The position numbers and the translations under genes were made by a program. 64,000 nucleotides of DNA, taken from the NCBI RefSeq assembly GCF_000424185.1, contig NZ_AUJK01000006.1, positions 62,001 through 126,000 on the forward strand, given 5' to 3'. The DNA is from Prevotella sp. AGR2160. Lineage in GTDB: Bacteria; Bacteroidota; Bacteroidia; Bacteroidales; Bacteroidaceae. The notes under the pieces were generated by a model, which saw only the letters and a program-made list of their open reading frames with translations, made no database searches and had not been told where the DNA came from. This document shows positions 25,079 to 31,622 of the stretch, piece after piece; positions within the stretch are counted from its first letter, which is position 1; the number at the start of each line of letters is the position of its first letter.

Positions 25079-25915
25079 TCACCTATTTTTACCGAACTTC
25101 CCCATAATGAATCTTCCACTAAGGCTAAGGATGAGTACGATCATGGTCAGAATGACGGCTGCCGCATAAGCGCGGTCCTGCACACTCGTCTGTGGCGCGC
25201 TGAGCTGGAAGAACACGCTCAACGGCAGTGTTGCTGCGGGATCGGAGAGATGCGTAGGAATACGGTCGGAGAAACCGGCCGTGAACATCACGCCGGCGGC
25301 GTCGCCGATACTACGGCCTACAGCCAACAGCGTTGCCGTGGCGATGGCCGGCGCAATCTCCCGCACGACGACGCCAATGGTATCAAGCTTAGTAGCGCCG
25401 AGGCTATAAGAAGACTCCAACAGGCCACGGGGGATATTCCGCGCCACCTCATCGATGCTACGGATAAGAACGGGGACGACGAGCAATGTCTCCACGATGA
25501 TACCGCCGAGAAGGGACGCACGGAGTCCGAGCCACACCATGATGGTAAATCCAAAGGCGCCATAAACAATGGAAGGGATACCGAAAAGCACGTCATACGC
25601 CAGCCTTGCCACCCGCGCCAGCCAGTTTGTCGGTTTGAGATAAACATTCAGATAGAAGACGACGGGAATGGCAATGAACAGTCCGATCACCGTGGACGCC
25701 ACAACAATCTCCAGACTACCCACGATGGCATTGAGGAATCCGCCTTCGCCACCGATGTAGAAACCGCCCTGAGGTACCTCTGTGATCATCTGCCACGTCA
25801 GTTCGGGCAGGCCACGCCAAAGGATACTGCCGATAACGGAGAACACGAAGAAGGCGACGAGGAGGACACTGAGGATCATCAGTACCTTGAATATTTTCTC
25901 TTCCAAATATCTCAT
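25079..25915 (-). CDS. pstA: PstA-like ABC transporter permease, last gene of the sulfur operon
   Basis: The 278-residue inner-membrane permease has about six helices and the binding-protein-dependent transport EAA loop (RNIPRGLLESSYSLGATKLD). It matches the PstA family of oxyanion importers (ILWRGLPELTWQMITEVPQG, then FYIGGEGGFLNAIVGSLEIV). It follows the PstC-like gene, with a GTGGCCGC...GCGGCCAC hairpin in the gap. Family assignment alone would say phosphate. Its place at the end of a sulfate-assimilation operon argues for sulfate or another sulfur oxyanion. The matching ATPase is not adjacent but at 37280. Confidence 0.88.
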   Translation of the reverse strand: MRYLEEKIFKVLMILSVLLVAFFVFSVIGSILWRGLPELTWQMITEVPQGGFYIGGEGGFLNAIVGSLEIVVASTVIGLFIAIPVVFYLNVYLKPTNWLARVARLAYDVLFGIPSIVYGAFGFTIMVWLGLRASLLGGIIVETLLVVPVLIRSIDEVARNIPRGLLESSYSLGATKLDTIGVVVREIAPAIATATLLAVGRSIGDAAGVMFTAGFSDRIPTHLSDPAATLPLSVFFQLSAPQTSVQDRAYAAAVILTMIVLILSLSGRFIMGKFGKNR

Positions 25916-25954
25916 CTTTCAAATACTTTGATTCTTTCTATCTGCCATCAGTAG

Positions 25955-25976
25955 GTGGCCGCCATGTTGCGGCCAC
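25955..25976 (-). repeat. Hairpin between the PstC- and PstA-like genes
   Basis: GTGGCCGC (25955-25962) pairs with GCGGCCAC (25969-25976) across a 6-nt loop. There is no T-tract, so it is more likely an mRNA-stability or repeat element (family B-like core) than a terminator. Confidence 0.6.
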
Positions 25977-25994
25977 GCAAGGAAAGATGCCGTT

Positions 25995-26873
25995 TTATGA
26001 CTGAATTTTTTTCAATACGATTCTTGCCCCGAGATTGAACACAAAGACGAGGACGAAGAGGATAAGGGCGGCGAGCATGAGGGCACTCTCATAGAGTGGC
26101 ATCGACATCATCTCACCATAGTTGTTGGCAATGAGCGCCGGCAACGGATAGCAGGCGTCGAGAATGCTCTTGGGAACGATCGGCAAGTTACCGCAGACCA
26201 TCATCACGGCAATCGTCTCACCGAGGGCACGGCTGACGGCGAGGACTACGGTGGCGATGATTCCCGGCAGACTCTTCCGGAGAACGACGAACTTGATCGT
26301 CTGCCAGTGGGTGGCGCCGAGGGCCAGCGATGATTCTTTCAACAAGGTAGGTACGCCGCGGAAGATCTCCACGAAGAGACTCACCATCAATGGGATAATC
26401 ATCACACCGAGAACGATACCACCGGCCAATACAGTATAACCGCTTGTTGTGACACCGAGTTTTGGCGCCAACGTGTCAGCGATCCACGGAATAATGATCA
26501 GTGATCCCCACACGCCGTAAAGCACCGACGGCAGTGAGGCCAGGATATCGAGCAAGGCGGTGGAGAACTTTTGCACGCGCTTCCCCGCGTATTCCGCGAG
26601 ATAGATAGCCATCAAGAGCGACAATGGCAGCGACATGACGACGGCCAGGAGGGTTACGGCGCCTGTACCGGCGAGGAAAGGCAGAAAACCGAACTGGCCC
26701 TTCATCGGCTTCCATGTCGTCGTCGTCAACAACGACCACAATCCCTGCTCATGAAGAATCGGCGATGCCTTCAAGTACAAGCCAATGGCCAGTGCCACCA
26801 CAAGGAGTACGGCGCAAAGGGCCATCAATCCAAAGAGGTATCCGGCGATTTTATCTTTCCTATAATGTTGCAT
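25995..26873 (-). CDS. pstC: PstC-like ABC transporter permease
   Basis: The 292-residue inner-membrane permease has an N-terminal helix (YLFGLMALCAVLLVVALAIG), a periplasmic loop with TTTWKPMKGQFGFLPFLAGT (PstC hallmark WxP...FG), and an EAA-type loop (RGVPTLLKESSLALGATHWQ). It pairs with the PstA-like gene to form the membrane channel. The short gap to the PstS-like gene contains a family A repeat and an inverted family E repeat. Substrate inference is as for the operon: sulfate is favoured over phosphate by context only. Confidence 0.88.
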   Translation of the reverse strand: MQHYRKDKIAGYLFGLMALCAVLLVVALAIGLYLKASPILHEQGLWSLLTTTTWKPMKGQFGFLPFLAGTGAVTLLAVVMSLPLSLLMAIYLAEYAGKRVQKFSTALLDILASLPSVLYGVWGSLIIIPWIADTLAPKLGVTTSGYTVLAGGIVLGVMIIPLMVSLFVEIFRGVPTLLKESSLALGATHWQTIKFVVLRKSLPGIIATVVLAVSRALGETIAVMMVCGNLPIVPKSILDACYPLPALIANNYGEMMSMPLYESALMLAALILFVLVFVFNLGARIVLKKIQS

Positions 26874-26904
26874 ACCAATATGAGGATTACACCTTATTAT
26901 ATAT

Positions 26905-26932
26905 AGGGAACATCATAAATTATGTCCCTACG
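26905..26932. repeat. Family A repeat (variant) with adjacent inverted family E
   Basis: GGGAACATCATAAATTATGT followed by CCCTAC is a variant of the family A palindrome. ACACCTTATTATATATA just beside it (26888-26904) is family E in inverse orientation. Confidence 0.55.
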
Positions 26933-27900
26933 CTTTGCTGTTCCTTTTTGATCACAGCCTTCGGCTGCGGGATAAAGCCCTGAGGGAGGACGAGTTTCTG
27001 TCCTTTCGAGAGGATATAACGGAGGAAGGCGACGACAACGGGATTTGTCGGTTTGCCACGAGTCACGAGGTAGAGGTTTCGGGCTGGTGGCAGAGGATAA
27101 CGGCCATCGGCAATCGCCTTGGCGAGATCGCGCTGCGTATCATAGAACCGCTCATCGGCGTCTATGCGACCGTTGTTGTTGAAATCGATGGGGATAACAA
27201 TCAGATGGGGATTCGGGCGAAGGGTCTTACTGTCGTAGACATACCCGATATTATTCATGCCGATAGCACGGACATCACGCTGGATAGCCGTTGCCACACC
27301 GGGATCACCATAAGCGGCGATACCCAACAGATCCTCCTGTTTCATGCCGAGCCATTGCGCCCACGTACCGGCAGCGCCGCAGGCATCACTGCGCGTATAG
27401 ACATTGATGGGGGTCTGATCGCCATTGCCGGCCAACTGTCCCCACGTCTTCAATGTTCCCGTTGCCCAAAGGGCGAGGGCGGCCTGCCGACTGAGGCCAC
27501 GGCGGAGGACGGCCTTCAGATTGGGATTACGGTCATTGATCGTTGGAATGACGGCATCACGGGCTACGGCGATAGGATAAGCGCCGCGCTGCAGCTCCGC
27601 CGGCTCCAGTTCCCTGCTAACCATACCGAGATCGACGACACCCGAAAGGACATCGGTGATTCCCTTTCCCGCGCCACCGGCAGAGATATCGATATTGACG
27701 CCGGGGTGCTGTTGCTGGAACTCATCGGCCCAGGCAACGGCGAGGGGATAGAGGGCGAAGGCACCGGAGAGAGAGATCGTTCCCGTGAGGCCGTCGCTCC
27801 CCGCCTCCACCGGCTTCCTCTGCGTACAGGAAGTCAGCAAAAAGACGACGGCGAGAAGCAGGGCCGTCAGGCTATGGAATTCTAATCTCTCTTTCTTCAT
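26920..27900 (-). CDS. pstS: PstS-like periplasmic oxyanion-binding lipoprotein
   Basis: The 326-residue substrate-binding protein has lipobox Cys25 (FLLTSCTQRK). The PstS-type ligand loop regions are recognisable but atypical: SLSGAFALYPLAVAWADEFQ, then ISAGGAGKGITDVLSGVVDL with MVSRELEP. The third anion loop reads YTRSDACGAAGTWA, where phosphate-specific PstS usually has an RSDGSGT-type loop. The C-terminus carries RNLYLVTRGKPTNPVVVAFL. These changes and the operon position downstream of cysH suggest a sulfate-like ligand. Its C-terminus reads through part of a family A repeat. The upstream gap to cysH (119 bp) carries a family C repeat and a CCCCTCC...GGAGGGG hairpin, which may tune expression relative to the cys genes. 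Confidence 0.85.
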   Translation of the reverse strand: MKKERLEFHSLTALLLAVVFLLTSCTQRKPVEAGSDGLTGTISLSGAFALYPLAVAWADEFQQQHPGVNIDISAGGAGKGITDVLSGVVDLGMVSRELEPAELQRGAYPIAVARDAVIPTINDRNPNLKAVLRRGLSRQAALALWATGTLKTWGQLAGNGDQTPINVYTRSDACGAAGTWAQWLGMKQEDLLGIAAYGDPGVATAIQRDVRAIGMNNIGYVYDSKTLRPNPHLIVIPIDFNNNGRIDADERFYDTQRDLAKAIADGRYPLPPARNLYLVTRGKPTNPVVVAFLRYILSKGQKLVLPQGFIPQPKAVIKKEQQSVGT

Positions 27901-27928
27901 ATTTATCGTTTAATGAGTTGAGGGCATT

Positions 27929-28004
27929 GGCGCTTCCTTGCGCTTGCAAAGCGCAAGCACACGACGGCAGGCCATTCAACAATCCCCTCCTCTTTGGGGA
28001 GGGG
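27929..28004. repeat. Family C repeat plus C/G hairpin between cysH and the transporter genes
   Basis: Family C (27929-27980) has the perfect hairpin CTTGCGCTT GCA AAGCGCAAG followed by CACACGACGGCAGGCCATT. Next to it CCCCTCC (27984-27990) pairs with GGAGGGG (27998-28004). Other family C copies: 30084-30135, 36321-36369 (inverted), 36380-36407 (partial), 41553-41596 (inverted). Confidence 0.75.
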
Positions 28005-28019
28005 ACGGTGGTGAGACTT

Positions 28020-28757
28020 CTAATACCTCTGGTGCAGTCCGCACTCGCGCTTATCGGGATCTTCCCACCACCAACGGCCGGAACGGACATCCTCACCGGG
28101 TTTGACGGCACGTGTACAGGGCTCGCAACCTATACTCGGATAACCCTTGTCGTGGAGTTTATTATAAGGTACGTGATGCTGATGGATATAATCCCAGACC
28201 TCTTGTTCCGTCCAGTTGATGAGCGGATTTACCTTGATGAGTCCGTGCATGTCATCCCATTCCACGAGTTGCATGTTCTTGCGCGTCACGCTCTGCTGAT
28301 GGCGGAGCCCGCAGATCCACACGTCGAGGCCTTTGAAGGCACGGCGCAGCGGCTCGAGCTTACGGATGGCACAGCAGCGATGCCGACTCTCGATACTATT
28401 GTAGAAGAGATTGATACCTTCCTCACGGACCATACGCTGCACCTCATGGTAATCGGGGAAGAATACCTCGATCTTAATATTATAGGTGAGGTTCGTACGG
28501 TCGATGAGCTGGTACGTCTCCGGGAAGAGACGGCCGGTGTCGAGGGTGAAGATGCGCGCCGTCGGGTCTTTCTCCACGATGAGATGCGTGAGCACCTGAT
28601 CCTCAATGGAGAGCGAGGACGACAGGGCGATCTTTCCCTTGTATTCCTCCAGGAACCAGTCGATGACCTCTTCTGCCGTGGCGTCCTTGAAGCGCTCGTT
28701 GAGTTCGGCAATCTTCGCCTCTATCTCGGCTGTTTTCTGTTTATTTTCTTCTGCCAT
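28020..28757 (-). CDS. cysH: Adenylyl-sulfate (APS) reductase, [4Fe-4S] type
   Basis: Reduces activated sulfate to sulfite in assimilatory sulfate reduction. The 245-residue PAPS-reductase-fold protein has SSSLSIEDQVLTHLI (phosphate loop), FTLDTGRLFPETYQL, and the Cys pairs CCAIRKLEPLRRAF and GCEPCTR that ligate a [4Fe-4S] cluster. The catalytic Cys lies near the end in KRECGLHQRY. The CC...CxxC pattern marks the APS-using enzyme, which fits the absence of an APS kinase domain in CysN and of a separate cysC. It lies 2 bp after cysN. Confidence 0.95.
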   Translation of the reverse strand: MAEENKQKTAEIEAKIAELNERFKDATAEEVIDWFLEEYKGKIALSSSLSIEDQVLTHLIVEKDPTARIFTLDTGRLFPETYQLIDRTNLTYNIKIEVFFPDYHEVQRMVREEGINLFYNSIESRHRCCAIRKLEPLRRAFKGLDVWICGLRHQQSVTRKNMQLVEWDDMHGLIKVNPLINWTEQEVWDYIHQHHVPYNKLHDKGYPSIGCEPCTRAVKPGEDVRSGRWWWEDPDKRECGLHQRY

Positions 28758-28759
28758 AA

Positions 28760-30043
28760 TTATTTCGTTTTTATCATTCCCGCTCCGACGGTCTCGTTGG
28801 TATCGGGATCGATAAAGATGAGACTACCGGTGACACGGTTGTGGTCGTAAGCGTCGAAGACGAGCGGAGAGGCCGTATGGACGGTGATCTCTGCGATGTC
28901 GTTCATCTTCAGTTCCGTCACGCCCGTCTCTTTCTCCAGCGTATTGATATTCCGGCGGAAATTGATGTTGCGCACGAGGCCCACGGTCTCGAATGTTGTC
29001 TGGCGGATAACGTATTTCTTCCGCAACTGCAGCGGCTGTTCATTGAACCAGCAGACATTCATCGTCAGATCCTGGGATACCTGTGGCTGCGGCTCGTCGG
29101 CCCGCACTAGGGTGTCGCCACGGCTGATATCGATCTCATCGTCCAACTGGATGGTGATGCTCAGCGGCGCGAAAGCCTCCTGCAGCTCATCCTTGGCCTG
29201 GGAGAGACGCTTCACGGTACTCTCGAGACCGGAGGGCAGGACACGCACACGGTCGCCGACATGGATCGTACCGCCGGATACACGACCGGCATAACCGCGG
29301 AAGTCACGATACTGGTCAGAGATCGGACGGATAACGTACTGTACGGGGAAACGGAACTCGGGAGAGATAGACTTATGTCCCACGGGAACGGTCTCGAGGT
29401 ATTCGAGCAACGGCTTTCCCGTATACCACGGCATACGGTCGGATTTGTTGACGACATTGTCACCATCCTTAGCGCTGATGGGGATGAACACGACATTCTT
29501 GATATTCAGTGTCTCCGACATCTTATTATAATCGGCCTTGATCTTCTCATAGACTTCCTCGGAGAAATCAACGAGGTCCATCTTGTTGATGGCCACGACG
29601 ATATTCGGAATACCGAGGAGCGAAGAGATATAACTGTGGCGGACGGTCTGTTCGAGCACGCCATGACGGGCATCGACGAGGATAATACTCAGTCCGGCCG
29701 TAGAGGCACCAGTGACCATGTTACGCGTATACTGTACATGTCCCGGCGTGTCGGCAATGATGAACTTACGGCGCGGGGTAGCGAAATAGCGGTAGGCGAC
29801 ATCGATGGTAATGCCCTGCTCACGCTCGGCACGGAGGCCATCGGTGAGGAGCGCGAGGTTCACCTCCTCGTTACCACGCGACTTCGACGCAGCCTCCACG
29901 GCTTCGAGCTGGTCCTCGAAGATCGACTTACTATCATAGAGCAGTCGACCGATGAGCGTGCTCTTTCCATCATCTACGCTTCCGGCTGTGGAGAAGCGCA
30001 ACAGTTGCATATCGAGATATCCTCTTGTATTCGTTTGAGTCAT
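28760..30043 (-). CDS. cysN: Sulfate adenylyltransferase large subunit (GTPase)
   Basis: GTP-hydrolysing subunit that drives sulfate adenylation to APS with CysD. The 427-residue translation-factor-like GTPase has G1 GSVDDGKSTLIGRLLYDSK, G3 ADTPGHVQYTRNM, G4 NKMDLVDFSEE, and domains 2/3 (YAGRVSGGTIHVGDRVRVLP). There is no C-terminal APS kinase. The frame is open to 30163 but the extra 40 codons read through a family C repeat; the ATG at 30043 (MTQTNTRGYLDMQLLRF) is the family-typical start. It is followed by cysH and preceded by cysD across 144 bp of repeats. Confidence 0.95.
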   Translation of the reverse strand: MTQTNTRGYLDMQLLRFSTAGSVDDGKSTLIGRLLYDSKSIFEDQLEAVEAASKSRGNEEVNLALLTDGLRAEREQGITIDVAYRYFATPRRKFIIADTPGHVQYTRNMVTGASTAGLSIILVDARHGVLEQTVRHSYISSLLGIPNIVVAINKMDLVDFSEEVYEKIKADYNKMSETLNIKNVVFIPISAKDGDNVVNKSDRMPWYTGKPLLEYLETVPVGHKSISPEFRFPVQYVIRPISDQYRDFRGYAGRVSGGTIHVGDRVRVLPSGLESTVKRLSQAKDELQEAFAPLSITIQLDDEIDISRGDTLVRADEPQPQVSQDLTMNVCWFNEQPLQLRKKYVIRQTTFETVGLVRNINFRRNINTLEKETGVTELKMNDIAEITVHTASPLVFDAYDHNRVTGSLIFIDPDTNETVGAGMIKTK

Positions 30044-30083
30044 AATAGGAATTTTGTTGTGATCAATAAATATTTTCCGGCAT

Positions 30084-30180
30084 TTGCGCTTCCTTGCGCT
30101 TGCAAAGCGCAAGCACAGAACGGCAGGCCATTCAACATGGACGCAAGTAGCGGACGGCCACAAGGGCCGCGCCCAGCGGT
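30084..30180. repeat. Family C and half family B repeats between cysD and cysN
   Basis: Family C copy at 30084-30135 (same CTTGCGCTT GCA AAGCGCAAG hairpin and CGGCAGGCCATTCAAC tail as 27929). It is followed by one family B arm (about 30152-30180, GGACGGCCACAAGGGCCGC) without its partner arm. Confidence 0.7.
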
Positions 30181-30187
30181 GGGACGT

Positions 30188-31093
30188 TTAGAAGTATCCG
30201 GCCTTCTTGCGGTCCTCCATAGCTGTCTCGGAGCGCTTGTCGTCAGCACGACCACCACGCTCCGTGACACGGCTTGCGGCAATCTCCTCGATGATGTCCT
30301 CTACGGTGTGCGCCTTCGAGAGCGTCAGACCGGTACAGGTGATATCGCCGATGGTACGGCAGCGCACCTGCTTCTTGACGACGACCTCGTCGGGCTTGCG
30401 CTTGATGACGGGGGAAGCGGCGAGCCACTGGCCGTCACGCTGGAACACCTCGCGCTCATGAGTGAAGTAAAGGCTCGGCATGGGGATCTTCTCCAAGAGA
30501 ATATACTGCCAGACGTCCATCTCCGTCCAGTTGGAGATGGGGAAGACACGGAAGTGCTCGCCCATGTTCTTGCGGCCGTTGAAGATATTCCACAGCTCCG
30601 GACGCTGGTTCTTCGGATTCCACTGACCAAACTCATCACGATGACTGAAGAAACGCTCCTTGGCGCGGCTCTTCTCCTCATCACGGCGGGCACCACCGAT
30701 GGCAGCGTCGAACTTATACTTGTCGATGGTGTCGAGCAGCGTTGTCGTCTGCAGCTTGTTACGGCTGGCGTAATAACCTGTCTCTTCCTTCACACGACCG
30801 GTATCAATACTCTCCTGGACACTGCCGACGATCAGATCGGCGCCAAGTTCCTTGACCAGCTGGTCACGGTAATCGATCGTCTCCTTGAAGTTATGACCGG
30901 TATCGATATGTACCAGGGGAAACGGGATCTTTGCGGGGAAGAACGCCTTATAGGCGAGATGGGTGACGACGATAGAGTCCTTGCCACCGGAGAAGAGGAT
31001 ACAGGGGCGCTCAAACTGAGCGGCGACCTCACGGAGTACATAGATAGACTCCGACTCCAGTTCTTTGAGATGTGTGATCGTATGTGAATCCAT
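30188..31093 (-). CDS. cysD: Sulfate adenylyltransferase small subunit
   Basis: Catalytic subunit making APS from sulfate and ATP. The 301-residue PP-loop (PAPS-reductase-fold) protein has RPCILFSGGKDSIVVTHLAY (PP-loop), FPLVHIDTGHNFKETIDYRD, GGARRDEEKSRAKERFFSHR and the C-terminal CRTIGDITCTG and GGRADDKRSETAMEDRKKAG blocks typical of CysD. It is full length. It lies 13 bp after the siroheme gene and is followed by repeats and cysN. Confidence 0.96.
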   Translation of the reverse strand: MDSHTITHLKELESESIYVLREVAAQFERPCILFSGGKDSIVVTHLAYKAFFPAKIPFPLVHIDTGHNFKETIDYRDQLVKELGADLIVGSVQESIDTGRVKEETGYYASRNKLQTTTLLDTIDKYKFDAAIGGARRDEEKSRAKERFFSHRDEFGQWNPKNQRPELWNIFNGRKNMGEHFRVFPISNWTEMDVWQYILLEKIPMPSLYFTHEREVFQRDGQWLAASPVIKRKPDEVVVKKQVRCRTIGDITCTGLTLSKAHTVEDIIEEIAASRVTERGGRADDKRSETAMEDRKKAGYF

Positions 31094-31106
31094 ATTTACT
31101 TGTTTT

Positions 31107-31574
31107 TTATTCGATATTTAACTGATGGTTGTCAATAAGCTCCTGAATGCGGTTGCGCACGCGGATGGAACGGTGGACATCACGGGCATCGGAGCCGACA
31201 CTGATGGTGAGGTTGTCACCTTCCTGATAGCTGATGGCGGGAGAGACAAAGTCACAGAGCTCGGGATCATCACAGACACTGGAGAGGATGCCGCGGGCCC
31301 GTGCCTTGTCGCGGATCTCACGGTTCAGCGCCCGGTCACCCGTACAGATGAAGAGGAGCTGAACACCGTCGAGATCGTTGTCCTGAAAGGGTCGTTCGAA
31401 GAGATGGAACGGCAGTTGCCTCAGGCCCTCGGAAATTTCCGGAGCCACCACGGTAGCCTCATCGGTGAAGCGGTGGAGGATCGTGGCTTTATGTGTGGCG
31501 ACACGGCCACCGCCGACGATAAGGATCTTCACGTCACGGATACGGACGGAGATGGGCAGAAAATCGAGAGCCAT
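31107..31574 (-). CDS. Precorrin-2 dehydrogenase / sirohydrochlorin ferrochelatase-type (Met8/CysG N-terminal) protein
   Basis: Siroheme synthesis: NAD-dependent oxidation of precorrin-2, possibly with iron insertion. The 155-residue protein opens FLPISVRIRDVKILIVGGGR with a Rossmann GGGRVA loop, followed by VVAPEISEG, FICTGDRALN and the CDDPELCDFVSPAI segment with the conserved Asp region. It is shorter than full Met8 (about 200) because the C-terminal helical domain is reduced. Siroheme is the cofactor of the neighbouring sulfite reductase, explaining the location. The uroporphyrinogen-III methyltransferase is not in the window. Confidence 0.88.
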   Translation of the reverse strand: MALDFLPISVRIRDVKILIVGGGRVATHKATILHRFTDEATVVAPEISEGLRQLPFHLFERPFQDNDLDGVQLLFICTGDRALNREIRDKARARGILSSVCDDPELCDFVSPAISYQEGDNLTISVGSDARDVHRSIRVRNRIQELIDNHQLNIE

Positions 31575-31622
31575 AAGCGGATTGACGGTTGATATGATTT
31601 TATAAAAGCTGGCGAAGCGCCG

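Noticed and set aside
25079-27900. Plain annotation as a phosphate transporter
   Set aside because: Family membership is real, but operon position, shared operators with the ATPase gene and the altered anion loop make phosphate the less likely substrate; kept only as an alternative.
28760-30163. Longer CysN starting at 30163
   Set aside because: The extra 40 codons translate a family C repeat; the family-typical start is at 30043.
29261-31087. 608-codon forward open frame across cysN and cysD
   Set aside because: Shadow; it crosses two genuine genes and intergenic repeats.
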